Shown here piece after piece: positions 48,880 through 59,183 of a DNA stretch of 64,000 nucleotides; the first letter of the stretch is position 1, and each line of letters starts with the position of its first letter. Position numbers and translations under genes: made by a program. Source of the stretch: Muricoccus harenae. Its GTDB lineage: Bacteria > Pseudomonadota > Alphaproteobacteria > Acetobacterales > Acetobacteraceae. The stretch lies in NCBI RefSeq assembly GCF_009848505.1, contig NZ_WWDL01000003.1, forward strand, positions 124,001-188,000. The letters run 5' to 3'. Below the pieces are notes generated by a model. That model made no database searches. It was not told where the DNA came from and worked only from the letters and a program-made list of their open reading frames with translations.

Positions 48880-49557
48880 ATGACCGTTGGCCTACGCATC
48901 GTCGAGACGCGCCCCGAGCCCGATGCCGCCCTGATTGCCCGCGCGGCGAAGCTGCCGGTCGCGAATATCGGCGACGTGATGAGCCGGCTGCAATCCATGC
49001 GCGGCGGGTTCTTCGCCTATGGCGGGCGCCGGACCTTCGTCGGTCCCGCATTCACGGTGAAGGTGCGCCCGGGCGACAACCTGTTCCTGCACCGCGCGAT
49101 CGACATGGCGGCGCCGGGCGAGGTGATTGTCTGCGATGGCGGCGGCGACCTGAACATCGCGGTGTCGGGCGATCTGATGATCGGCCATGCGGAAGCCCGC
49201 AAGGTGGGTGCGCTGGTGATCGACGGCGCGGTGCGCGACCTGGACGGCATCCGCAAGATGGATATCGGCGTCTGGGCGCGGGGCGCCAATCCGTCCGGCC
49301 CGTACAAGGATGGTCCCGGCGAGATCGGCTATCCCGTCGCCTGCGGCGGGCAGGTGGTGATGCCGGGGGACCTGATCGCGGCGGATGAGGATGGCGTGGT
49401 CGTCATCCCGCGCGCCGATGCGGCGCAGGTGATCGCTGATGCCGAGAAGCATGCGGCGAAGGAGGCCGAGACCACGGCCGCCATCAGGGGCGGCGGCTGG
49501 GTGCGCGGATGGGTGGAGGAGACGCTCGCCGCCAAGGGCGTGCGCGTCACGCGCTGA
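48880..49557 (+). CDS. RraA-family aldolase/decarboxylase-like protein
   Basis: 225 aa. The RraA/HMG-aldolase fold is clear: VANIGDVMSRLQSMRGGFFA, PGEVIVCDGGGDLNIAVSGD, GALVIDGAVRDLDGIRKMDI and GDLIAADEDGVVVIPRADA. Enzymes of this family act as 4-hydroxy-4-methyl-2-oxoglutarate or 4-carboxy-4-hydroxy-2-oxoadipate aldolases in aromatic breakdown; the RNase E inhibitor RraA is a relative. Here the catabolic neighbours favour an enzyme. AGGAGAGA gives the ribosome site. The stop overlaps the next ATG. Confidence 0.85.
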   Translation: MTVGLRIVETRPEPDAALIARAAKLPVANIGDVMSRLQSMRGGFFAYGGRRTFVGPAFTVKVRPGDNLFLHRAIDMAAPGEVIVCDGGGDLNIAVSGDLMIGHAEARKVGALVIDGAVRDLDGIRKMDIGVWARGANPSGPYKDGPGEIGYPVACGGQVVMPGDLIAADEDGVVVIPRADAAQVIADAEKHAAKEAETTAAIRGGGWVRGWVEETLAAKGVRVTR

Positions 49558-50645
49558 TGCGGGTCCCGGCAGAGCGCGTCCGGCGCCAGATCCTCAACGT
49601 GCTCCAGGCCTGGGGCATGGCGGAGGACCTGGCCGCCACCACCGCGGGGGCCATGGTGGAGACGGACCTCATGGGCATCGACAGCCACGGGCTGTCGATG
49701 CTGATGATGTATGAGACCTTCCGGAACAACGGGCAGCTCGACCTCAATGCGCGCCCGCGCGTGGTGTTGGATGCGGCGGCGACGGCGCTGGTGGATGGCG
49801 GGGCGAATCTCGGCCATCCCAATGCCGATTTCGCGATGCGGCTGGCGGTGGAGAAGGCGAAGGCCGCGGGCATCGGCGCGGTGGGGGTGCGGAACTCACA
49901 CCACTTCGGCGCGGCGGGGCATTACGCGCGCATTGCATCGCGCGCGGGGGTGATCGGCTTCATCACCAGTTCCGCGCGCACGGTGCTGATGGTGCCGACG
50001 CGCGGCACGCTGCCGCTGCTGGGCGCGAACCCCATCGCCTTCGCGGCGCCGGCACTGCGGAACCGGCCCTTCGTGCTGGACATTTCCACCACCACCGTCG
50101 CGGCGAACAAGGTGAAGGTCTACGACCTGAACGGAAAGCCAATCCCCGAGGGTTGGGTCACGGACGAGGCCGGGCGGCCCATCACCGATTCCGCCGAGGC
50201 GATGGAGGTGATCTTCAAGCGGCCCGGCGGCGGGGTGACGCCGCTGGGCGGGGCGGAGGTGACGGGCGGGCACAAGGGCTACGGCCTCGGGGCCATGGTG
50301 CAGATCCTTTCGGCCACGCTTACCGGCGCCGCCTTCGGACCAGTCCGCAACCCCACGCGCAAGCCGGGCGATCCAGACGATGTCGGCCATTTCTTCCTCG
50401 CGATCGATCCGCGCGCCTTCCGGCCGGAAGGCGGGTTCGAGGAGGAGCTCGATGCGATGATCGACGTGCTGCACGAGACGCCGCCGGCCGATCCCGCGCG
50501 GCCGGTGCGGGTGGCGGGCGACCCGGAGGCCGAGGAGCGGGAGAGGCGGCTGGCGGAGGGCATTCCGGTGCCACCCGCATTGGACCGGCATATCCGTGAC
50601 ATCTGCGAAAGATCAGGGGCACGATACGAACTCGGCGAAGACTGA
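49557..50645 (+). CDS. Malate/L-lactate dehydrogenase family (Ldh2) oxidoreductase
   Basis: 362 aa NAD(P)-dependent dehydrogenase of the YlbC/ComC/YiaK family, which reduces or oxidises 2-keto/2-hydroxy acids. Visible segments: DSHGLSMLMMYETFRN, GVRNSHHFGAAGHYA with His115/116 at the active site, LLGANPIAFAAPALRNRPFV, STTTVAANKVKVYD and GGHKGYGLGAMVQILSATLT. Coupled to the RraA-like gene by one-base overlap of TGA and ATG; the pair could act in sequence on a 2-oxo or 2-hydroxy acid. Confidence 0.9.
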   Translation: MRVPAERVRRQILNVLQAWGMAEDLAATTAGAMVETDLMGIDSHGLSMLMMYETFRNNGQLDLNARPRVVLDAAATALVDGGANLGHPNADFAMRLAVEKAKAAGIGAVGVRNSHHFGAAGHYARIASRAGVIGFITSSARTVLMVPTRGTLPLLGANPIAFAAPALRNRPFVLDISTTTVAANKVKVYDLNGKPIPEGWVTDEAGRPITDSAEAMEVIFKRPGGGVTPLGGAEVTGGHKGYGLGAMVQILSATLTGAAFGPVRNPTRKPGDPDDVGHFFLAIDPRAFRPEGGFEEELDAMIDVLHETPPADPARPVRVAGDPEAEERERRLAEGIPVPPALDRHIRDICERSGARYELGED

Positions 50646-50677
50646 GGCGCCCACGAGGGAACAGGGAAGGAAGCAAG

Positions 50678-51646
50678 ATGGTCAGCATCACCCGGCGGGG
50701 CATCCTCGGCTCGGCGGGGGCAGCACTCGGCTGCCCCGCCTATGCGCAGCAGATCGGCCGCTGGCAGCCGACGCGGCCGATCCAGCTCAATGTCGGCTTC
50801 GCGCCCGGCGGGGGCAGCGACATCATCGCGCGCACCATCGCCGAGGCCTGCACGCCGCTGATGCCGGTGCCGCTGGTGGTGGTGAACCGCCCCGGCGCGG
50901 GCGGCGCGCTGGCGGCGGAATACGTCGCGCGCGCGGCGCCCGACGGGCACACGCTGGTGATACATGGCGGCAGCGAGAGCACCTCCATCCCCGCGCATCG
51001 TGAGGTGCCCTATGACCCGAAGACCTCCTTCCGAGCGGTGATCCGGCTGACGCGGAACGGTCATATCCTGTCCTGCAAGGGCGGAGATTCGCCGCGCTTC
51101 GCGGATTTGAAGGCGGCACTTGCGGCGGCCAAGGCCGATCCGGGCGGGTTGGCGCATGGATCATCCGGCGTCGGCACGCTCTCGCATTCCATCTTTATCC
51201 TGCTGGAGCGCGCGGCGGACGTGCAGTTCCTGCATGTGCCCTTCAATGGCGGCGGGCCGGCGCTGCAGGCAATGCTGGCCGGACAGACGCAGCTGGGCGT
51301 GAATGCAACCGACGAGCTGGGCACGCAGGTGACCTCGGGCACGCTGAAGGCGCTGGCGATCGCTTCCGAACAGCGCGCCCCCGCCTACAAGGACGTGCCC
51401 ACGCTGCGCGAGCTGGGCTACGACATCGTGGCCGACAACATGAAGGGCTGGGTCGGCCCGGCCGGGATGACGGATGAAATGGTGACCTATCTGCATGACC
51501 GCTTCCGGCAGGGCATGCAGACCGCCACCTGGAACCGCTTCATGGAGCGGGTGGGCGAAGGCGACGGCTATGCCGATGGCCCGGCCTTCCAGCGCTCCAT
51601 GGACATGCTGCTGGATTCGATCCGCGCCGCCCTCAAGAGGAGCTGA
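50678..51646 (+). CDS. Bug/TctC-type periplasmic substrate-binding protein
   Basis: 322 aa. Tat-like leader TRRGILGSAGAALGCPAYAQ, then the Bug family motifs WQPTRPIQLNVGFAPGGGSD, VVNRPGAGGALAAEYVARA and LKALAIASEQRAPAYKDVPT. These proteins bind carboxylates and similar small acids for TTT transporters; no TctA or TctB gene is in the window. Same strand and close spacing with the Ldh2 gene (32 bases) and the reductase gene (5 bases), so one operon. Confidence 0.9.
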   Translation: MVSITRRGILGSAGAALGCPAYAQQIGRWQPTRPIQLNVGFAPGGGSDIIARTIAEACTPLMPVPLVVVNRPGAGGALAAEYVARAAPDGHTLVIHGGSESTSIPAHREVPYDPKTSFRAVIRLTRNGHILSCKGGDSPRFADLKAALAAAKADPGGLAHGSSGVGTLSHSIFILLERAADVQFLHVPFNGGGPALQAMLAGQTQLGVNATDELGTQVTSGTLKALAIASEQRAPAYKDVPTLRELGYDIVADNMKGWVGPAGMTDEMVTYLHDRFRQGMQTATWNRFMERVGEGDGYADGPAFQRSMDMLLDSIRAALKRS

Positions 51647-51651
51647 ACGCC

Positions 51652-52554
51652 TTGGACACCATTTCGCCGCCCGCGCATGTCGCCTTCATCGGACTTGGGG
51701 TGATGGGGGCCGCCATGGCGGCCAACATCGTGAAGGCTGGCTTCGCGCTCGCCGTGCACAACCGCAGCCGGGGCAAGGCAGAGGCGCTGGAGGCGTCGGG
51801 GGCACGCTGGGCCAGCACCCCGGCGGAGGCGGCGCGGGGGGCGGCCTGCATCGGGCTTTGCCTGCCGGACACGCCGGATGTGGAGGCGGTGCTGTTCGGA
51901 CCCGGTGGCCTGGCCGAAGGCGTGGAGGCGGGGAGCGTGGTGATCGACTTCAGCACCATCGCCGCCGCTCCGGCCGCGGGCTTCGCACGGCGGCTGCTGG
52001 AGGAGCGCGGGGCCCATCTTCTGGACAGCCCGGTGAGCGGCGGCCCCGGCGGGGCGCGGGACGGAACGCTGACCTGCATGATTGGCGGCGATGCGATCGC
52101 CTTCGAGGCGGCGCATCCATTCCTGCAGGCGGTGGGCAAGACGGTGACGCATCTGGGGCCGCCGGGCGCCGGGCAGGTGTGCAAGTCGGCCAACCAGCTT
52201 CTGGTGGCGGCGACGATGCAGGCGGTGTCCGAAGCATTGGCGCTGGGGCGCAAGGCGGGGCTGGACCCCGTGGCGATGCGCCAGGCGTTGCTGGGCGGCT
52301 CCGCCCGTTCCTTCGTGATGGAGAACCACGCCAAGCGCATGATCGAGGGCACGCTGCAGCCGGGCTTCCGGGCGGAGCTGATGCGGAAGGACACGCGCCT
52401 CTCCCTTGCCGCGATGCGTGACCACGGCGTCTTTGCGCCGGCCACGGCGATGGCGGCGCAGATGATGGAGGCGCTGGTGAACAGCGGGCGCGGCGGGATG
52501 GATTCCGCATCGCTCGGGCTGCTGGTGGCCGAGTTGTCGGGGCTGGAAGCTTGA
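51652..52554 (+). CDS. HIBADH/GarR-like 3-hydroxyacid dehydrogenase
   Basis: 300 aa beta-hydroxyacid dehydrogenase. Coenzyme motif IGLGVMGAAMAANIVKAG (GLGVMG 14-19), substrate loop LLDSPVSGGPGGARDGTL, and catalytic Lys178 in GQVCKSANQ. Relatives reduce tartronate semialdehyde or oxidise 3-hydroxyisobutyrate. Starts with TTG at 51652 after AGAGGAGC, 5 bases beyond the TctC stop. The stop overlaps the TTG of the next gene. Confidence 0.9.
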   Translation: MDTISPPAHVAFIGLGVMGAAMAANIVKAGFALAVHNRSRGKAEALEASGARWASTPAEAARGAACIGLCLPDTPDVEAVLFGPGGLAEGVEAGSVVIDFSTIAAAPAAGFARRLLEERGAHLLDSPVSGGPGGARDGTLTCMIGGDAIAFEAAHPFLQAVGKTVTHLGPPGAGQVCKSANQLLVAATMQAVSEALALGRKAGLDPVAMRQALLGGSARSFVMENHAKRMIEGTLQPGFRAELMRKDTRLSLAAMRDHGVFAPATAMAAQMMEALVNSGRGGMDSASLGLLVAELSGLEA

Positions 52555-53252
52555 GCGCGCCGCTGCGGCTGCTCTCCACCCTCGCTGTCCAGGGCGCGCT
52601 TCGGGGAAGCCTCGGGCGCTGCGAGACCGCGGCGGGCGTCACGGTGGATGCGGATTTCTCGCCGACGATCGGGCTGCTGGCGCGCATCCGGGGCGGTGAG
52701 CGGGCGGATGCCGTGGTCCTCACGTTGGAGGGCGTGGAGGAGTTGATCGCGGAAGGCGTGCTGGACAGCGCGAGCCGGGTGGATCTCGTGCGCTCGCATG
52801 TCGGGCTGGCGGTCCGGGCGGGGGCGCCGCATCCGGCGATCGGCTCGGTGGATGAGTTGCGGGCGGTGCTGCTGGCAGCGCCCTCCATCGCCTATTCCCG
52901 CACGGGAGCGAGCGGGATCGCCTTCGCGGCGCTGATCGAGCGGCTGGGCATCGCCGAGGCGGTGAACGCCAAGGCCCGGATCATCCCCGCGGGCTTCACT
53001 GCCGCCCTTGCCGCCAGCGGGGAGGTGGCGCTGGCGGTGCAGCAGGTGAGCGAGTTGCTGGCGGTGCCCGGGATCGAGGTGATCGGGCGGTTGCCGCGGG
53101 AGGTGGAGACGGTGGCGGTTTTCACCGCCGCCGCCTTACGCGGCACGCCCAATGCGGAAGCGTCGCAGCGGCTGATCGGCTTTCTCGCCTCGGCGGAGAT
53201 GGCGCCGGTGCTGGAAGCCGCGGGGCTGGAGCCGATCGGGCCGAAGGGCTGA
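52551..53252 (+). CDS. ModA-like substrate-binding-fold protein lacking a signal peptide
   Basis: 233 aa. The type II periplasmic binding fold of ModA is seen (LRLLSTLAVQGALRGSLGRC; RADAVVLTLEGVEELIAEGV; IPAGFTAALAASGEVALAVQ; NAEASQRLIGFLASAEMAPV). Unlike true molybdate-binding proteins it begins directly with the first strand and has no leader, so it should stay in the cytoplasm. No ModB/ModC genes are nearby. TTG start overlapping the reductase stop. A sensor or carrier of the pathway's acid is a guess. Confidence 0.75.
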   Translation: MSAPLRLLSTLAVQGALRGSLGRCETAAGVTVDADFSPTIGLLARIRGGERADAVVLTLEGVEELIAEGVLDSASRVDLVRSHVGLAVRAGAPHPAIGSVDELRAVLLAAPSIAYSRTGASGIAFAALIERLGIAEAVNAKARIIPAGFTAALAASGEVALAVQQVSELLAVPGIEVIGRLPREVETVAVFTAAALRGTPNAEASQRLIGFLASAEMAPVLEAAGLEPIGPKG

Positions 53253-53256
53253 GCGG

Positions 53257-54303
53257 CTATTGCCGCTCCATGCCCGTGTTCTCGATCACCTTTGCCCAGC
53301 GCGCGATCTCGGCATGCACATCGGCCTTCACGGCGGCCGGGGCCGTGGACGGGCGCGGGGCGAGGCCGAGTTCGCCCAGCCGCTTACGCAGTGCCTCGTC
53401 CGACAGCACCTGTCGGGTTGTTTCGCTGATGCGCGCGACATGCTCGGGCGGCGTGCCGGCGGGGACGGCGATGGCGTACCAGGTCTGGATGTCGAAATCG
53501 GGGGTGCCAAGGAGCTCGCCGACGGTCGGAACCTCGGGCAGCAACGGGGAGCGTTCGCGCGAGGTGATGGCCAGCGCCCGTGCCTCGCCACCGCGGATCT
53601 GGCCGAGAACGGAGGAGGCAGGTTCCACCACCAGCTCCACCTCGCCGTTGCGGAGGGCGACGAGGGCGGCCGGGGTGCCGCGATAGGGCACATGGGTCAG
53701 CCGGATGCCAGCGGCGGACTGGATGGCCTCGGCGACGAAATGCTGGGTGCTGCCGACGCCGACGGTTGCGACATGCAGCTTGTCTGGCGCCGCCTTGGCG
53801 CGGCGGGTCAGCTCGGCCATGTCGCGCGGCGCCTCCGGCCCGGTGCCGGCGAGCAGGACGAGGCCGACCGAGGCGACGGGCGCGACCGGCTCCACCTCCG
53901 TGAGCGGATCATAGGGAAGGCGGCGGTAGAGGGCGGCGGAGACGGCATAGCCGTTGTTGATGAGCATCAGCGTATGGCCGTCCCGCGCGCGGGCGAGCCC
54001 TTCCGCCGCGATGGTGCCGCCGGCGCCGGGGCGGTTCTCCACCACCACCGGCTGGCCCAAGGCGCTGGCAAGGGAGGGAGCGATCAGCCGGGCCACGATA
54101 TCCGTGGTGCCGCCAGGGCCGAAGCCCTGGATGAAGCGGACCGGGCGGTCCGGCCAGGCGGCGCTAGGATTTCCCGTGCTGGTGCCCTGTGCGGCGGCCG
54201 CCCCCGTTCCTCCCCCCTGCGCCAGGCCGGCGGTAGGGCGCAGGGCGGGCAACGCAAGCAGGCTGAGCGCGGCGCGGCGCGCCACCGGCATGGAACGGGG
54301 CAT
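53257..54303 (-). CDS. Bug/TctC-type periplasmic substrate-binding protein
   Basis: 348 aa. Leader MPRSMPVARRAALSLLALPA ending GLAQ, a Gly/Ala/Thr-rich stretch, then the Bug motifs WPDRPVRFIQGFGPGGTTDI, VVENRPGAGGTIAAEGLA and RALAITSRERSPLLPEVPTV. The ATG at 54303 is fixed by AGGAGGAG upstream on the minus strand. It converges on the ModA-like gene (4 bases apart) and is divergent from the NTF2-like gene. No membrane components accompany it; orphan Bug proteins are common in these bacteria. Confidence 0.9.
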   Translation of the reverse strand: MPRSMPVARRAALSLLALPALRPTAGLAQGGGTGAAAAQGTSTGNPSAAWPDRPVRFIQGFGPGGTTDIVARLIAPSLASALGQPVVVENRPGAGGTIAAEGLARARDGHTLMLINNGYAVSAALYRRLPYDPLTEVEPVAPVASVGLVLLAGTGPEAPRDMAELTRRAKAAPDKLHVATVGVGSTQHFVAEAIQSAAGIRLTHVPYRGTPAALVALRNGEVELVVEPASSVLGQIRGGEARALAITSRERSPLLPEVPTVGELLGTPDFDIQTWYAIAVPAGTPPEHVARISETTRQVLSDEALRKRLGELGLAPRPSTAPAAVKADVHAEIARWAKVIENTGMERQ

Positions 54304-54469
54304 GGACACTCCTCCTGGTGGCCCCTGCCCTCCCGTTGCGGGAGTCGAAGCGGCGGCGGCCTTTCCGGAATGGGAATGGGGGGCACGGCGCGCGTCAAGC
54401 GCTTCGTATCGCCAGGGAGACAGGTGCCGCCTATCGTGCCCCGGAACGGGATTCGCCGGGGGGAACGGG

Positions 54470-55081
54470 ATGAGCGACGCGCTGCTGCGCCGGATGCAGG
54501 TGATGGAGCTGGTGCAGAACTGGGCCGTCTGGCGCGATGCCGGCGACTGGGAGCGGTTCCGCACATGCTGGGCACCCGAGGGACGGATGATGGCGACCTG
54601 GTGCCAAGCGCCGGCGGCGGAATTCATCCGGGCGAGCCAGGAGGGCTGGGCCAAGGGCGTTTCGATCCTGCATTTCCTCGGCGGCTGCTCGGTGGACATC
54701 GCGGGGAAGCGCGCCATCGCGCAGACGAAGATGACCATCTCGCAGCGCGCGCCGGTGCATGGCGTCATCGTGGACGTGGTCTGCACCGGCCGCTTCTACG
54801 ACTTCATCGAGGAGAAGGCGGATGGATGGAAGGTCGTCCTCCGACAGCCGATCTACGAAAAGGATCGGATGGACCCCATCGATCCGGCGGCGAAGCTCGA
54901 GCTTGATCCCGCGCTGCTGTCGCGCTTCCCCGAAGGCTACCGGCACCTCGCCTATCTGCAGACCGGCATCGGCTATGAGGTGAAGACCGACATGCCCGGG
55001 CTGAAGGGGGAGAAGGTGCAGGCGCTCTATGACGCAGGGGCCTCCTGGCTGCGCGGCGGGGTGCTGTCTTGGGAGGAGTGA
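54470..55081 (+). CDS. NTF2/SnoaL-like protein
   Basis: 203 aa. The cone-shaped alpha+beta fold is suggested by QVMELVQNWAVWRDAGDWER and FRTCWAPEGRMMATW, typical of SnoaL-4 type dehydratases or dioxygenase small-subunit relatives. WKVVLRQPIYEKDRMDPIDP and the C-terminal YRHLAYLQTGIGYEV are unlike plain SnoaL and may define a subgroup. Possible catalytic role on a ring compound; unknown. Its stop overlaps the start of the maleylacetate reductase gene, which ties the two together. Confidence 0.78.
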   Translation: MSDALLRRMQVMELVQNWAVWRDAGDWERFRTCWAPEGRMMATWCQAPAAEFIRASQEGWAKGVSILHFLGGCSVDIAGKRAIAQTKMTISQRAPVHGVIVDVVCTGRFYDFIEEKADGWKVVLRQPIYEKDRMDPIDPAAKLELDPALLSRFPEGYRHLAYLQTGIGYEVKTDMPGLKGEKVQALYDAGASWLRGGVLSWEE

Positions 55082-56157
55082 TTCCGCCTCGCGCCTTCGT
55101 CCACGCGCCGCTGCCGCAGCGGGTGGTGTTCGGCGCGGGCAGCCTGGGACAGGTGGCGGCGGAGCTGGATGCGATGGGCGCGCGGCGCGTGCTCGTGCTC
55201 TCCACGCCCGGGCAGCGGGTGCTGGGGGAAAAGGTCGCCGCGGCGATTGGCGAGCGCGCGGCGGGACTTCATGCGGAAGCGCGGATGCATGTGCCGGTTC
55301 CGGTGGCCGAGGCCGCCGCGGCGCGTGCCGCCGAGTTGGGAGCGGATGCGCTGCTGGCGGCTGGCGGCGGCAGCACGATCGGGCTGGCCAAGGCCGTGGC
55401 GCTTTCCACCGGCCTTCCAATCCTGGCGCTGCCGACCACCTATTCGGGATCCGAGGGCACCTCGATCTGGGGGCTGACCGAAGGCGGCGCGAAGACCACC
55501 GGGCGCGATCCGCGGGCTCTGCCGCAGGTGGTGGTGTATGATCCCTCGCTGACACTGGACCTGCCGGTGGGGGTTTCCACCGTCTCCGGGCTGAACGCCA
55601 TCGCCCATGCGGTGGAGGTGCTCTACGCGCCCGATGCCACGCCGGTCACGGCGCTGATGGCGGAGGAGGGCATTCGCGCCCTGGCCGCCGCCCTGCCCGT
55701 CCTCATGGAGGCGCCGCGCGATTCCGGGGCGCGCTCGGAGGCGCTTTACGGCGCCTGGCTCTGCGGCACGGTGCTCGGGCAGGCGACCATGGGGCTGCAC
55801 CACAAGCTGTGCCATGCGCTGGGTGGCGGCTTCGACCTGCCGCATGCCGAGACGCATTCCGTGATCCTGCCGCATGCCGCAGCCTTCAACGCCCCAGCGG
55901 CGCCGGAGGCCATGGCGCGGATCGCACGGGCGCTGGGTGCGGACGACGCGCCTTTGGGGCTCTGGGCGCTGGCCCGGCGGCTGGGTGCGCCGCCTTCCCT
56001 GGCCGCGCTGGGGATGCGGGCGGAGGATCTGCCGCGGGCCGTGCGGCTGGCGACGGCCAGCCCCTATGCCAATCCACGCCCGGTGACCAAGGAGGGCGTG
56101 GCCGCCCTGCTCGCCCGGGCGTTGGCCGGGGATGCGCCCCTCGCCGATCCATCCTGA
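55078..56157 (+). CDS. Maleylacetate reductase (Fe-dependent alcohol dehydrogenase fold)
   Basis: 359 aa. NAD(P)H enzyme reducing maleylacetate to 3-oxoadipate in hydroxyquinol, resorcinol and chlorocatechol breakdown. Segments: RVVFGAGSLGQVAAELDAMG, AAGGGSTIGLAKAVAL, LPTTYSGSEGTSIWGLTE, and the metal/active-site region MGLHHKLCHALGGGFDLPHA ETHSVILPH. The GTG at 55078 overlaps the NTF2-like stop; a TTG at 55069 is the alternative. No hydroxyquinol or chlorocatechol dioxygenase is in the window, so the ring-cleavage step must be elsewhere. Confidence 0.92.
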   Translation: MIPPRAFVHAPLPQRVVFGAGSLGQVAAELDAMGARRVLVLSTPGQRVLGEKVAAAIGERAAGLHAEARMHVPVPVAEAAAARAAELGADALLAAGGGSTIGLAKAVALSTGLPILALPTTYSGSEGTSIWGLTEGGAKTTGRDPRALPQVVVYDPSLTLDLPVGVSTVSGLNAIAHAVEVLYAPDATPVTALMAEEGIRALAAALPVLMEAPRDSGARSEALYGAWLCGTVLGQATMGLHHKLCHALGGGFDLPHAETHSVILPHAAAFNAPAAPEAMARIARALGADDAPLGLWALARRLGAPPSLAALGMRAEDLPRAVRLATASPYANPRPVTKEGVAALLARALAGDAPLADPS

Positions 56158-56181
56158 CCTTTCCTGGAGGCATCCACGACC

Positions 56182-56742
56182 ATGAGCGCGTTCAACATCC
56201 TCGGCATCTCCGGCAGCCTTCGGAAAGCCTCCCACAACACGGCCATCCTGCGCGCGGCGGCGGAGCTGGCGCCCGAGGGGGTGGAGGTGACCATCTTCGG
56301 GGGGCTGGGCGAGATCCCGCCCTATAACGATGACGTGCGGGTGGCTTCGGGCTACCCGGCCTCCGTGACCTCCTTCCGGGAGGCACTGCGGGCGGCGGAT
56401 GCGGTGCTGATCGCGACGCCGGAATACAATTATTCCATCCCAGGCGTGCTGAAGAACGCGATCGACTGGGCCTCACGCCCGCCCGAGCCGCCCTTCGAAG
56501 GCAAGCCGGTGGCGATCATGGGCGCGACGCCCGGGCTGCTGGGCACCGCCCGCGCGCAATACGACCTGCGGAAGATGTGCGTCTTCCTCAACGCCTATGC
56601 GCTGAACAAGCCGGAGGTGCTGATCATGCAGTCCGGCACGCGCCTCGACGCCGAGGGCCGCGTGACGGACGAGACGACGCGCGCACTGATCGCCTCCCAG
56701 GTGGTGGCGCTGCGGGACTGGGCACTTCGCCTCAAGGGTTGA
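56182..56742 (+). CDS. NAD(P)H-dependent FMN reductase
   Basis: 186 aa flavodoxin-like reductase of the ChrR/YieF type. FMN phosphate loop GISGSLRKASHNTAIL and ribityl/isoalloxazine segment ATPEYNYSIPGVLKNAIDWA are clear, followed by IMGATPGLLGTARAQYDLR. It can supply reduced FMN to a two-component monooxygenase or reduce quinones. It lies 24 bases after the maleylacetate reductase gene on the same strand, which suggests service in the same pathway. CTGGAGGCA gives the ribosome site. Confidence 0.9.
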   Translation: MSAFNILGISGSLRKASHNTAILRAAAELAPEGVEVTIFGGLGEIPPYNDDVRVASGYPASVTSFREALRAADAVLIATPEYNYSIPGVLKNAIDWASRPPEPPFEGKPVAIMGATPGLLGTARAQYDLRKMCVFLNAYALNKPEVLIMQSGTRLDAEGRVTDETTRALIASQVVALRDWALRLKG

Positions 56743-56865
56743 TGAGCGCCGCGCGCTCCCCCTTGGCGGGGCGCGCGGCCCCAGCGTAGCCTGCTTCCGG
56801 GACGCTACACGGCCGAACGGCGGAACCGGGACAAACCCGGCGCCCTGGAAAGACGGAGACCGCGC

Positions 56866-57776
56866 TTGGCCTATGCCCTGCAGCAGCTGATCAACGGTGT
56901 CGCGCTGGGCATGATCTATGGGTTGATCGCGGTGGGCTACACGATGGTCTACGGGATCATCGGCATGATCAACTTCGCCCATGGCGACATCTTCATGGTG
57001 GGCGCCTTCATCTCGCTCATCTCCTTCGTGCTGATCGCGGCGGGCGGATGGACGGCGGGGCCGGGGGCGATCCTGCTGGTGCTTCTCGTCTCCATGGCGG
57101 TGACGGCGCTTTATGGCTGGTCGGTGGAGCGGGTGGCCTATCGCCCGCTGCGCGGCTCCTTCCGCCTGGCGCCGCTGATCAGCGCGATCGGCATGTCCAT
57201 CGTGCTGCAGAACTACGTGCAGGTGGCGCAGGGTGCGCGGGTGAAGCCGATCGAGGCGATCGTAACCGGCAATCTGGAGCTGTGGCACGGCAATGGCTTC
57301 GCGGTTTCGGTCTCCTCCATGCAGGCGCTGATCGTGGTGGTGACGCTGGGGGTGCTAGCGGTCTTCACCTGGCTGGTCACGCGAACACCCTTGGGGCGCG
57401 CCATGCGCGCCTGCGAGCAGGACCGGAAGATGGCGGGGCTGCTGGGAATCGACACGGACCGCACCATCAGCATCACCTTCGTCATCGGCGCGGCGCTCGC
57501 ATCCGTGGCGGGCACCATGTACCTGCTGCGCTATGGGGTGATCGACTTCTACATCGGCTTCCTGGCGGGGGTTAAGGCCTTCACTGCGGCTGTGCTGGGC
57601 GGCATCGGGTCCCTGCCCGGGGCGGTTCTCGGCGGCCTGCTGATCGGGCTGATCGAGACCTTCTGGAGCGCCTATTTCTCGGTGCAGTACAAGGATGTCG
57701 CGACCTTCGCGATCCTGGTGATCACGCTGATCTTCATGCCCACCGGCCTGCTCGGCCGCGCGGAGGTGGAGAAAGT

Positions 57777-57780
<4 letters not shown>
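56866..57780 (+). CDS. livH: Branched-chain amino acid-type ABC transporter permease LivH
   Basis: 304 aa inner-membrane permease with about eight helices. LivH motifs: QQLINGVALGMIYGLIAVGY TMVYGIIGMINFAHGD at the start, the coupling region RTPLGRAMRACEQDRKMAGL LGID, and GGIGSLPGAVLGGLLIGLIE. Starts with TTG at 56866 after ACGGAGA. First gene of livHMGF; the next start overlaps by 4 bases. HAAT transporters of this type carry amino acids, amides or aromatic acids. Confidence 0.93.
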
Positions 57781-59179
<1,399 letters not shown>

Positions 59180-59183
<4 letters not shown>

